Shown one piece after another: positions 6,556-13,831 of a stretch of DNA of 18,312 nucleotides. The stretch is from JACOXB01 sp036517755. Its GTDB lineage: Bacteria > Patescibacteriota > Minisyncoccia > UBA6257 > Colwellbacteraceae. Location of the stretch: positions 1 to 18,312 of the forward strand of contig DATDUH010000009.1 in NCBI GenBank assembly GCA_036517755.1, given 5' to 3'. Made by a program: the position numbers and the translations under genes. The notes below the pieces were generated by a model, which saw nothing but the letters and a program-made list of their open reading frames with translations, searched no databases and was not told the origin of the DNA. How positions within the stretch are numbered: the first letter of the stretch is position 1; each line of letters starts with the position of its first letter.

Positions 6556-9500
6556 CAATTTCTCCTTTTCTATTTCTATCCGACCGAATAGATTCAACCG
6601 AGAGTCCCAAGGCCTTAAGCTCGCTTACCATCACGTTAAAAGCCGCCGGCAACTGCTGGCGTTTAATCTTCTCACCCCTGACAATCGCCTCATAGACCGC
6701 CGATCGCCCTGAAACATCATCAGATTTAGTGGTTAACATCTCCTGAAGAGTATGAACTGCCCCATACCCTTCAAGGGCCCAAACTTCCATCTCGCCGAAC
6801 CGCTGGCCGCCAAGTTGGGCCTTACCGCCCAGGGGCTGTTGGGTAATTAGAGAGTAGGGACCGATCGAGCGCATATGAATCTTATCAGCCACCAAGTGAT
6901 TAAGCTTCATAATATAAATGACGCCAACGGCCACTTGCCGATCCAAAGGCCTGCCGGTCCGACCATCGTAAAGAGTGACTCGACCTCCTTCGGCGAGTCC
7001 GGCGCTTTTAAGCTCGGCTTTAATTTCAGCTTCTTTGGCGCCGGCAAAAACCGGGGTGATAGCCCGATAACCCAGGCGGCTCGCGGCCCAACCAAGATGA
7101 GCTTCGAAAAGCTGACCCAAATTCATACGCGAGATCACCCCCAAGGGATTTAAGATAATGTCTACCGGTGTGCCATCTTCAAGATAGGGCATATCTTCAG
7201 CTGGTCTTACCTGTGAAACTACCCCTTTATTGCCATGACGACCAGCCATTTTATCGCCCGCCTGGATATTCCGCATAGTGGCAATCTGGATATAAATTCG
7301 GGAAATCACACCGGGGTCTAATTTGTCTCCCCTCTCTCTCGAAAAAATCTTCACTCCGACTACCCGACCATACTTGCCATAGGGCAATTCCAAAGAAGTA
7401 TCTTTGACGTCTCTCGCCTTCTCACCAAAAACCGCCCGAAGCAGTCTCTCTTCAGGCGTTAGTTCACTTTCTCCTTTAGGCGAGATCTTACCGACTAATA
7501 TATCGCCGCCTCTCACTTCGGCCCCGATTCTAATAATCCCTTCTTCATCAAGATTGCGTAACTTATCTTCAGAAATATTGGGAATATCCGGCGTGGTCAA
7601 CTCTACCCCCAACTTAGTATCTCGGACATCAACCGAGTATTCCTCAATGTGAATCGAATTATAATGACCGTCGCGCTGGACCCGTTCCGAAAGGATAATG
7701 GCATCTTCAAAATTGGCTCCCTCCCAAGGCATAAAGGCAACGAGCAGATTCTGGCCCAGGGCTAATACTCCTTTATCGGTTGACTGACCGTCGGCCAAAA
7801 CCTGACCGGCTTTAACTTTATTGCCCTTTTTCACTAGGGGTCTGTGGGTAATCGCCATATATTGGTTCGACATCTTAAACTTATCGAGCGGGAGGTCATA
7901 TTTCTTGCCCGCCGAAGATTTAACCATAATATGAGACGCGTCAACTTCAGCTACCTCGCCATCGATAGGAGAAATGACGAGCCGGCCCGAATCACGAGCT
8001 AACTTTTCTTCGACCCCAGTGGCGACAAGGGGTGCTTCGGGCTTCACGCTCGGTACGGCCTGCCGCTGCATATTAGAAGCCATTAAGGCCCTTGTGGCAT
8101 CAGTGTGTTCTAGAAAAGGCACCAAAGAAGTAGCCACGCTCACCAATTGATGAGGCGCTACGTCAATGAGATCAACCTCCTTGGAAGCGCAAGTTGAAGG
8201 TTCGCCATTAACTCTGGCCCCTACCCGGTCGCCGATAATTGCCCCTCGTTTATCAACGGCCGTGTTCGCCTCAGCGATCTTATATTTCTCCTCCTCTTTG
8301 GCATCAAGCCAGACAACCTCACTGGTCAATTTCCCCTTTTGCACCCTAAGGTATGGAGCAACGATAAAACCGTAGTCATTCACCTCAGCAAAACTGGCGA
8401 GATGATTAACCAGACCGATGTTTTGACCCTCCGGAGTTTGAATAGGGCAAATCCGGCTGTAGTAAGAGCTGTGGACATCCCTCACTTCCATGCCGGCTCG
8501 TTCCCGCGTCAGTCCCCCGGGACCCAAAGCGGTAAGCCTTCGCTTATGCTCAAGCTCATCCAAGGGGTTAACCTGGCTTAAGAATTGGGAAAGTTGAGAT
8601 GAGGCGAAGAACTCGCGAACGACGGCGACAAGCAACCGAGGATTGACGAGCTGAGCCGGAGTCAGTTCTTCAGCCTCTGTTGTCGACATCCTGTCCTGAA
8701 TAGTCCGACGCAACCTAGTGAAACCAACTCGCAATCTAGCCTCTAGGAGTTCGCCAACAGATCTCACCCGGCGATTACCCAAGTGATCAATGTCATCGTC
8801 TTCGGCTCTAGGGTCTTTATTCAAACGGATAATTTCCCGAATCACAGCCAGAAAATCTTGAACTTCCAGCAAGCGGCTCGTCAACTTCGGGTCGAGTCCC
8901 AATCTCTGATTCAGTTTGAATCGGCCAACAGTTGAAAGATCATAACGATCGGCTTGGAAAAACATTGAATCGATTAGACGCTTAGCGTCTTCGGCACTCG
9001 CCAAATCACCGGGCCTGATGCGGCGATAAATTTCTAAATACGACTCGGGAAGATCGGTTACTGAATCCTCGTCGAGGGTGGCTCCGATTTCCCGGCCAAG
9101 GACTTTTTCAATCTCCTCTCGCGCGAGACCGAAAACTCGAAGCAATGCCGTGACCGGCACTTTTCGGTGACGATCAATTTTAACTCCGATCGAACCGGCG
9201 GCGTCAGTTTCAAACTCGAGCCACGCCCCCCGGGCGGGAATGATTTTAGCGCCAAAAAGTCTTCGTCCTCGAACCGTTTCGCTAATAAAGTAAACTCCGG
9301 GCGATCGAACCAGCTGGGAGATGACCACTCGTTCGACGCCGTTAATAACAAAGGTTCCCCGTCCCGTCATCACCGGAAAATCGCCAAGGTAAACCTCCTG
9401 CTCTTTCTCTCTGTATTTTTTGGTCGTGGCCTCCTTATTTATCAACCTAACCTTAGCCCTTAAAGAAGCTTCATAGGTAATACCTTTGAATCTCGATTCT

Positions 9501-9718
9501 TCTTCGGTGTATTTCGGCTCATCAAAATAATAATCAAGAAAGTGGAGCTCGAATTTCTTATCAGAATAGTCCCGGATCGGTGAAAACTCGTTAAATAAAT
9601 CTTTCAGACTTTTATCTCTAAACCATTCGTAAGACTTCGTTTGGACCAAAGCCAAGCCGGGTTGTTTAGTAAACGCCCCGGGGTGAGAAGAAAAGATCTT
9701 TGTTTCGGTTTTAGGCAT
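6545..9718 (-). CDS. rpoB: DNA-directed RNA polymerase subunit beta
   Basis: The beta subunit, 1057 residues. The start is the ATG at 9718; the codon before it is TTG. Recognisable blocks in order are the lobe/protrusion region (GDFPVMTGRGTFVINGVERV), the rifampicin-binding region (SSQLSQFLSQVNPLDELEHK), ALGPGGLTRERAGMEVRDVH, CPIQTPEGQNIGLV, the GDKMAGRHGNKGVVS nucleotide-channel segment and the C-terminal clamp (GGQRFGEMEVWALEGYGA). It lacks the long insertions of the Escherichia coli protein (1342 residues). The rifampicin region differs from Escherichia coli at several hot-spot positions. It follows mltG by 41 nt and overlaps the rpoC start by 11 nt. The gap before it holds a short pyrimidine tract and no good ribosome binding site. 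Confidence 0.97.
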   Translation of the reverse strand: MPKTETKIFSSHPGAFTKQPGLALVQTKSYEWFRDKSLKDLFNEFSPIRDYSDKKFELHFLDYYFDEPKYTEEESRFKGITYEASLRAKVRLINKEATTKKYREKEQEVYLGDFPVMTGRGTFVINGVERVVISQLVRSPGVYFISETVRGRRLFGAKIIPARGAWLEFETDAAGSIGVKIDRHRKVPVTALLRVFGLAREEIEKVLGREIGATLDEDSVTDLPESYLEIYRRIRPGDLASAEDAKRLIDSMFFQADRYDLSTVGRFKLNQRLGLDPKLTSRLLEVQDFLAVIREIIRLNKDPRAEDDDIDHLGNRRVRSVGELLEARLRVGFTRLRRTIQDRMSTTEAEELTPAQLVNPRLLVAVVREFFASSQLSQFLSQVNPLDELEHKRRLTALGPGGLTRERAGMEVRDVHSSYYSRICPIQTPEGQNIGLVNHLASFAEVNDYGFIVAPYLRVQKGKLTSEVVWLDAKEEEKYKIAEANTAVDKRGAIIGDRVGARVNGEPSTCASKEVDLIDVAPHQLVSVATSLVPFLEHTDATRALMASNMQRQAVPSVKPEAPLVATGVEEKLARDSGRLVISPIDGEVAEVDASHIMVKSSAGKKYDLPLDKFKMSNQYMAITHRPLVKKGNKVKAGQVLADGQSTDKGVLALGQNLLVAFMPWEGANFEDAIILSERVQRDGHYNSIHIEEYSVDVRDTKLGVELTTPDIPNISEDKLRNLDEEGIIRIGAEVRGGDILVGKISPKGESELTPEERLLRAVFGEKARDVKDTSLELPYGKYGRVVGVKIFSRERGDKLDPGVISRIYIQIATMRNIQAGDKMAGRHGNKGVVSQVRPAEDMPYLEDGTPVDIILNPLGVISRMNLGQLFEAHLGWAASRLGYRAITPVFAGAKEAEIKAELKSAGLAEGGRVTLYDGRTGRPLDRQVAVGVIYIMKLNHLVADKIHMRSIGPYSLITQQPLGGKAQLGGQRFGEMEVWALEGYGAVHTLQEMLTTKSDDVSGRSAVYEAIVRGEKIKRQQLPAAFNVMVSELKALGLSVESIRSDRNRKGEIDDE

Positions 9719-9759
9719 CAAAAGAAAAAGGCCGGTTTAAACGGTTTACCAAATCAAAC

Positions 9760-10491
9760 TTATTCGCCTAGATATTTAATGATATTTTGGTTGTGCTCGT
9801 CAAGGGTTTTGGAAAAAATCGTTTTATCGGTCTTGGGATCGGAGAGATAGTACCAGTAAGGAGATTCAATTGGGTTCAGGCTCGCTAAAATCGCATCGAG
9901 GCCAGGGTTCGAAATCGGTCCGGGAGGCAAACCGCGATAAAGATAGGTGTTGTAGGGTGAATCAATCTGTTTGTCCGCTTCACCAATCGGCAGGCAGGGA
10001 TCTCTGTCTTTCAAATAACAAATCGACCAGTCGACTTGAAGCGGTACACCGCTCCGGAGTCGCTTCCAGACGATACCGGAAATTAACTTCCTGTCAGCTG
10101 GATCAGATACTTCTTTTTCAATAAGCGAGGCAACAATTATGGCTTGCTCGAGTTCGGCTTCGGTTGCCTCCGGCGGAATGACCGGTTTAACTTTGGCCTC
10201 AAAGTTCGTCTCAAATTTAGCTTTCACCTCTTCTAGGGATGAGGGAACAAAAAATTCATAAGTGTCTGGGAAAAGATATCCCTCAAGCCCCTGGTCCAGT
10301 TCCTCGTCCCCGATCACTTCTTTTTCCTTTAAAAGGGCGTTGATTCCACTCGTCGTCATCCCTTCCGGAATAGTTACCTCAACTGTCCTCGGGCCGAATA
10401 AAAGCCGGGGAATAAATGGAGCGCCTAAAACTACTAGGGGAATGGAGACTAAGCCCGCCACGACCCCGATGATTAAAAGGACTTGCCGCAT
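9760..10491 (-). CDS. mltG: MltG-type endolytic murein transglycosylase, short form
   Basis: A 243-residue protein with one N-terminal membrane segment (about residues 4-28) and an extracytoplasmic YceG/MltG domain. LEGYLFPDTYEF (69-80) and ASLIEKEVSD (121-130) are family signatures; Glu125 is the expected catalytic residue. PYNTYLYRGLPPGPISNPG is the conserved C-terminal block. MltG cleaves nascent glycan strands and so sets strand length during wall synthesis. It is about 100 residues shorter than the Escherichia coli protein, missing most of the LysM-like subdomain between the membrane anchor and the catalytic domain. Its ATG shares one base with the rodA stop (TGATG), with a G-rich stretch just upstream, so it is coupled to the polymerase it probably works with. 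Confidence 0.93.
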   Translation of the reverse strand: MRQVLLIIGVVAGLVSIPLVVLGAPFIPRLLFGPRTVEVTIPEGMTTSGINALLKEKEVIGDEELDQGLEGYLFPDTYEFFVPSSLEEVKAKFETNFEAKVKPVIPPEATEAELEQAIIVASLIEKEVSDPADRKLISGIVWKRLRSGVPLQVDWSICYLKDRDPCLPIGEADKQIDSPYNTYLYRGLPPGPISNPGLDAILASLNPIESPYWYYLSDPKTDKTIFSKTLDEHNQNIIKYLGE

Positions 10492-11567
10492 CAAAAACCC
10501 CCCTTTCTTAACACAACGCCCTGAAGAATACCGAGTAAGACGAGGGAAGTCAAGAGACTGGAGCCGCCGTAACTTACGAGCGGGAGGCCTATCCCGATGA
10601 CTGGCAGGAGCCCCAAGACTGAACCGAGATTAATCACGAAATGGAGCAGTAGAAAAATCACTATTCCGAGAGAGAGAAACCTCCCGAAGTTGTTGGAACT
10701 CTTTAGTCCCAACTGCAGAACCCGGTAAATCAAAAGAAGAAAGGCCGAGAGAAGAATAATCCCGCCTAAGATTCCCCACTCTTCGACAAAAGCGGCGAAG
10801 ATAAAATCGGTCCCAGCGGCGGGCAAAAATCCAAGCTGAACTTGAGTGCCCTGGCCGAATCCCTTACCGAAAAATCCAGCTGAACCGATAGCAATTTTTG
10901 ATTGGAAGACGCTGTAGTTAACGCCCAGAGGATCCTCGCTTGGCTTAAAAAGACCGGTGACCCTGTCCTTCTGGTAGTCAGCGAGGAGCGAATGCCATCC
11001 CCAAACACCTAAAAGAAGAGCAATGGTAATGGCGATAAGTAAATATCGCAGAGGGAGGCCGGAAACCAAAAGATAACCAAACCAGATACCAAACAAAACC
11101 AAAGTGGTGCCCAAATCCGGTTGAATTAGAACAAGGAGAGCGGGAATAATAAAATAAATAAACGAGGCGACGATGATTTTCACTCTCGCGATAGCTACGT
11201 GCCGAACAGCGAAAAAGCTCGAAAAGAGAATGATAAAGGCCGCCTTCATAAACTCAGCCGGCTGAAGTTGGATCGGCCCCAACACCAACCAACTCCTAGC
11301 TCCATGGATGAAGGGAGCAACGAAATAAGTAACGGCAAGTAAAATTAAGACGAAAAAGTAGATGCCCAGAATTAACCAACGGTAATTAAAAATCGCTCTT
11401 AGGTTCGTGATGGCCAAACCAAAGAAGAAGATGAGTCCGACGAGGACCCAAACCAGTTGACGAACAAAAAGCGACTGATCCCCGGAAGCCAAGGTAATAA
11501 GGCTGACTGCCTCGAGAAACAGCACCGTCACTACGAGAGTTGAGTCTAGGCGAGCTAATATTTTCAT
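10491..11567 (-). CDS. rodA: RodA/FtsW-type SEDS peptidoglycan glycosyltransferase
   Basis: A 358-residue polytopic membrane protein with about ten hydrophobic segments. SEDS signatures are GARSWLVLGPIQLQPAEFMK (near 89-108), GFLPAAGTDFIFAAFVEEWG (246-265, with Asp254 at the expected catalytic position) and GLLPVIGIGLPLVSYGGSS near the C terminus. These proteins polymerise lipid II into glycan strands with a class B penicillin-binding protein. The TDFIF and GLPLVSYGGSS wording fits RodA somewhat better than FtsW, but the choice is not secure. Its ATG overlaps the upstream gene's stop by one base (TAATG), and its TGA stop overlaps mltG. No penicillin-binding protein gene is in the window. Confidence 0.93.
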   Translation of the reverse strand: MKILARLDSTLVVTVLFLEAVSLITLASGDQSLFVRQLVWVLVGLIFFFGLAITNLRAIFNYRWLILGIYFFVLILLAVTYFVAPFIHGARSWLVLGPIQLQPAEFMKAAFIILFSSFFAVRHVAIARVKIIVASFIYFIIPALLVLIQPDLGTTLVLFGIWFGYLLVSGLPLRYLLIAITIALLLGVWGWHSLLADYQKDRVTGLFKPSEDPLGVNYSVFQSKIAIGSAGFFGKGFGQGTQVQLGFLPAAGTDFIFAAFVEEWGILGGIILLSAFLLLIYRVLQLGLKSSNNFGRFLSLGIVIFLLLHFVINLGSVLGLLPVIGIGLPLVSYGGSSLLTSLVLLGILQGVVLRKGGF

Positions 11568-12349
11568 TACAGCGCCTCCTCCCAGAATATTTTAGTTTCA
11601 AGTTCTGATAGAGGGGGAAATTTCCCTGATAGAGGCAAGGGCAGGAAAACAGTAAATTGTTTTTCGCTGAAGGCTCCGACACTGCTTGTCAGCGAACTTG
11701 AGGCGGCAATAATTTCCTCTTCTTTATTTAAGATGATGGTCACTAATCGGAGTTCGGGTGAAGCCGAGGCAGAGTCATTAATCAACTTACCCGATACCCT
11801 AAACCTGTTGCCCTCTCGAACGGTTATCGGCTCTTCAACCCTGAGCTCGTAAGAAGCCAGGATGGGACTTAAGTTCCAGCCTAAACTAGAGATAAAAAGG
11901 TTCACCCGACTTAAATCATCTGGATCAGCTTCGATTCTCGGCACGACCAAATATTTAATTTGGCCCGCTCTAATAAATGATTTGCCCTGAGATTCACCTA
12001 GTTGCCCGCCAACCTTACTCGAAACCTCAAAGCGGTAAGAGAAGAAGGCGCTGTAATCGGGGCTGGGGTTTTTAATCTCGGCCACTAGCGTTACCTGCCT
12101 ACCGGCAGGCAGGGTTTGATTTTCGCCGACCGGGATGACTTGAACCGGCAACTGTTCTAATGAAAGACCCTTAACCTCACAAGGAATACAGGGGCCGCCA
12201 CAATCAATTTCTGATTCTTCCTGATTAAGCAGATTATCAAAACAACTTGGCTCTGGGCGAAAGAAAAAATAATAGATACCGAAACCGATGGCTCCTAGGA
12301 TTGCCAAGTACAGTAACCCGAACCCCAGACGCTTCCAGAATCTTTTCAC
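11567..12349 (-). CDS. Membrane-anchored extracellular protein with a CGGPC cysteine motif (unknown function)
   Basis: I do not recognise a named family. The 260-residue protein has a basic N terminus, one membrane segment (about 9-30), then a cysteine motif: Cys36, Cys50, Cys54, Cys57, with the wording ESEIDCGGPCIPCE. The remainder is beta-rich, and looks like one or two immunoglobulin-like domains outside the cell (VTLVAEIKNPSPDYSAFFSYRFEV, RFRVSGKLINDSA). Cysteine motifs of this DCGGxCxxC type recur in surface proteins of CPR bacteria. It starts with GTG, 8 nt after a TATAAT box, so the message should be leaderless. Its stop overlaps rodA. Residues 80-86 (LPAGRQV) are encoded by a copy of the 20-bp palindrome. 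The position before rodA suggests a role at the wall synthesis site, an inference from context alone. Confidence 0.85.
   Translation of the reverse strand: MKRFWKRLGFGLLYLAILGAIGFGIYYFFFRPEPSCFDNLLNQEESEIDCGGPCIPCEVKGLSLEQLPVQVIPVGENQTLPAGRQVTLVAEIKNPSPDYSAFFSYRFEVSSKVGGQLGESQGKSFIRAGQIKYLVVPRIEADPDDLSRVNLFISSLGWNLSPILASYELRVEEPITVREGNRFRVSGKLINDSASASPELRLVTIILNKEEEIIAASSSLTSSVGAFSEKQFTVFLPLPLSGKFPPLSELETKIFWEEAL
12094..12113. repeat. 20-bp palindrome, copy 2, inside a coding region (one mismatch)
   Basis: CCTGCCTACCGGCAGGCAGG differs from the perfect palindrome at one base (12101). Read on the coding strand it supplies LPAGRQ plus part of Val86 without breaking the frame, so about 21 nt were added in total if it is an insertion. 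It falls between GENQT and VTLVAEI, at the start of a beta strand region. Confidence 0.85.
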
Positions 12350-12357
12350 TGTAAAGA

Positions 12358-12387
12358 ATTATAACAGCCCTCTCTGCGCCAAACCAA
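12358..12387 (-). promoter_or_regulatory. Extended -10 promoter of the rodA-mltG-rpoBC run
   Basis: TGTTATAAT gives a perfect -10 box (12363-12358) with the TG extension; TTGGTT (12387-12382) lies 18 nt upstream. The GTG start codon at 12349 is 8 nt after the -10 box, implying a leaderless transcript. The -35 lies in the outer arm of the structured element at 12366-12656, so folding of that element in DNA or fusion to it could affect the promoter. Confidence 0.65.
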
Positions 12388-12656
12388 CAAGATATTGGAA
12401 GCTCAAATTAAGATTGGCTCAAGGCGCGACCTGCCTGCCGGCAGGCAGGCGACGAAGTCGTATTTGTAAAATACATCGAGGAGGAGCAACGAAGAGATCA
12501 CTGAATTTTGAGCTTCTCCTCTGGAGCCAGAATCTTTCTCCTCCTGGCGTTGTTGCTCGTCGCTCATGTATCTGCCGATACATATCGCTCCTCGCGCCTA
12601 GCCAGCAGAAAAAATCTTGCTGGCCAATACTTGCTGGGCTTGGCGCAGAGAGGGCT
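12366..12656 (-). ncRNA. Structured element A, a stem-bounded unit after 5S (unknown function)
   Basis: A 291-bp unit bounded by complementary arms of 33 nt (12366-12398 and 12624-12656). It is homologous in plan and core sequence to the insertion in 23S at 15532-15799: 65 nt separate the outer end from the end of the shared GGCGCGAC block in both. Shared pieces are AAGCTCAA/TTGAGCTT complementary segments, GACGAAGTCGTATT, GAGGAGGAGCAACGAAG, a GTATC/GATAC hairpin and CGCTCCTCGCG. The arms themselves differ completely between copies. It begins directly after the 5S processing stem, so it is probably transcribed with rRNA. It has no protein-coding potential that I can see. Whether it is an independent RNA, a processing or termination signal, or a mobile element is open. 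Confidence 0.65.
12430..12449. repeat. 20-bp perfect palindrome, copy 3, inserted in element A
   Basis: CCTGCCTGCCGGCAGGCAGG lies between GGCGCGA and CGACGAAGTCG. The 23S copy of the element has GGCGCGACGACGAAGTCG at the same place with nothing between, so this is an exact 20-bp addition without a target-site duplication. Confidence 0.92.
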
Positions 12657-12797
12657 AAATTCCCATTGAAATCCCGGCGAGGCCTACTTTCCCCGAAATC
12701 GAGTATCATCGGCGCTTCGCGCTTTCACTTCCGTGTTCGGAATGGGAACGGGTGGGACACGCGAAACTAAGTCACCGGGAGTTCAACGGGAACTTTT
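12657..12797 (-). other. 5S precursor processing stem (outer limits)
   Basis: The flanks of 5S (12657-12670 and about 12782-12797) are complementary over about 14 bp with two wobble pairs (arms TTCCCGTTGAA and TTCAATGGGAA in the RNA). They would form a stem closing off 5S, an RNase III type substrate. It abuts element A with no gap. Confidence 0.7.
12672..12780 (-). rRNA. rrf: 5S ribosomal RNA
   Basis: About 109 nt. The ends TCCCGGTG and CGCCGGGA form helix I. The internal CCCACCCGTTCCCATTCCGAACACGGAAGT is split here by position: loop B/C features CCCGTTCCCATTCC and GAACACGGAAGT are diagnostic of bacterial 5S. The 3' half contains GATGATACTC and GGGGAAAGTAGG. It follows 23S on the same strand with only a short spacer taken up by processing stems. 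Confidence 0.95.
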
Positions 12798-12802
12798 CTA
12801 AT

Positions 12803-12836
12803 GGACAATCGTCTTTTCAGCGACCAGTTTCTTGAT
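12803..12836 (-). other. 23S precursor processing stem, 3' arm
   Basis: These 34 nt pair with 16954-16987 upstream of 23S. The two arms differ from perfect complementarity at four places, and all four form G-U pairs, giving a continuous 34-bp stem in the RNA. This is the expected RNase III processing helix of 23S and marks 23S as a unit processed alone, without 16S. Confidence 0.85.
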
Positions 12837-13166
12837 CTTTTTATTTTCGGTCTATTAGTACTCCTTGGCTAAACACGTTACCGCGCTTACACCTAGAGCC
12901 TATCAACCCGCCTCCGCTCTTGCGAGCTTTGGCGAGGTTCGCCTTTCGGCGACCTGGTCATCTTCCAGGGACCTACACCTAATCTTGGGATGGGCTTCGC
13001 ACTTAGATGCTTTCAGCGCTTATCCCTGCCGAACATAGCTACCCGGCGCTTCAGCTGGTGCCAAAGCCGGTAGACCAGAGGTTCGTTCAACCCGGTCCTC
13101 TCGTACTAGGGTCGACTTCCCTCAAGTGCTTACGCCTGCAGCAGATAAAGACCAACCTGTCTCACG

Positions 13167-13831
13167 CATACTGTATTCTCCTGTTACCAGAAGTGTCGGA
13201 CTATACCACCACCCCGATTTTAGTCGGGGGATCGGCGTGTAGTCTCTACGGGGTCAATGTATGTTGTGATACTTCCGCTTCTTTGAGTAGTTGAGTTCAC
13301 GAAAACGTTCAATGAGCTCCGCCAGGACAAGAAAATCTTTCTTGTCCCGCGACCGCTCCTTTCGCTCGAGGATTTCGAGCATCAAGTTTACTTGATTACG
13401 CTTGAGGATGACGAAGGGTTCGACCATATAAAGAAATTCTTTAATGGCCTCGGTTCGTCCGATCGTATATTCGAGAATGCCATCCTTCCTGACTCGCAAT
13501 TTCCCGAGTCCGATAAGATTGCAGATCTCCTCGAATTTCTTCCGATCTTTTTGCGACTGGAAAAGCGCTACGTACGGTGCGATTTGATAACCAAACCGAT
13601 AAGACGCATTTGGCTTCAATCGAACGTAGACGCTTCCATCAGCATCAAGAAATCCTGCGATATACGCTCTCTTAACTTTAGTCAACATACACGACTTCCC
13701 TCGGTATTATCCTAACATATGACAGGTTATGCCGCTAGGACTTCACCGATATGAGCCGATTGATTCGACCGCGATTACTCGCGGAAGCCGCCGTGTGTTT
13801 ATTCTCAATGTCTCTGGGTTTATTGCTTTCG
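13167..13831 (-). mobile_element. Group I intron in 23S at the peptidyl transferase site (Escherichia coli position about 2593)
   Basis: The 5' exon ends ACCGT (13832) and the 3' exon begins CGTGAGACAGG (13166); joined they restore the conserved 23S sequence. The exon ends in U and the intron in G, as group I splicing requires. Core elements are visible: P (ATATCGGTGAAG, 13741-13752) with Q (AATACCGAGGGAAG, 13695-13708) giving P4, R (GTAGAGACTACACGCC, 13234-13249) with S (GGTATAGTCC, 13198-13207) giving P7 (GACTA/TAGTC), and a P8 hairpin at 13212-13229. The endonuclease ORF fills the space between Q and R, i.e. the P6 loop. Length is 665 nt. Splicing activity is inferred from these elements. 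Confidence 0.9.
13254..13688 (-). CDS. LAGLIDADG homing endonuclease, I-CreI type
   Basis: A 144-residue single-motif LAGLIDADG enzyme, expected to act as a homodimer. The motif is IAGFLDADGSV (residues 10-20), with Asp17 at the place of I-CreI Asp20. Recall-based comparison with I-CreI shows the same flow: LKPNASYRFGYQ against IKPNQSYKFKHQ, Gln46 for Gln47, and EPFVILKRNQVNL against QPFLKLKQKQANL, with Lys96 for Lys98. All catalytic positions are therefore retained. I-CreI cuts the intronless 23S gene at the same conserved site, and the joined exons here match its 22-bp target at 19 positions. The ATG follows GAGGG within the Q element, and the TGA stop ends 4 nt before R. The enzyme would spread the intron to empty 23S alleles. 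Confidence 0.93.
   Translation of the reverse strand: MLTKVKRAYIAGFLDADGSVYVRLKPNASYRFGYQIAPYVALFQSQKDRKKFEEICNLIGLGKLRVRKDGILEYTIGRTEAIKEFLYMVEPFVILKRNQVNLMLEILERKERSRDKKDFLVLAELIERFRELNYSKKRKYHNIH

Noticed and set aside
9770..9806. Possible promoter for rpoB inside the end of mltG
   Set aside because: TTGACG and TTAAAT are 18 nt apart, but the -10 match is poor and the codons of a conserved C-terminal region explain the sequence.
9989..9999. Half copy of the 20-bp palindrome in mltG
   Set aside because: Only one arm (GGCAGGCAGG) matches; the rest is ordinary coding sequence, so chance is enough.
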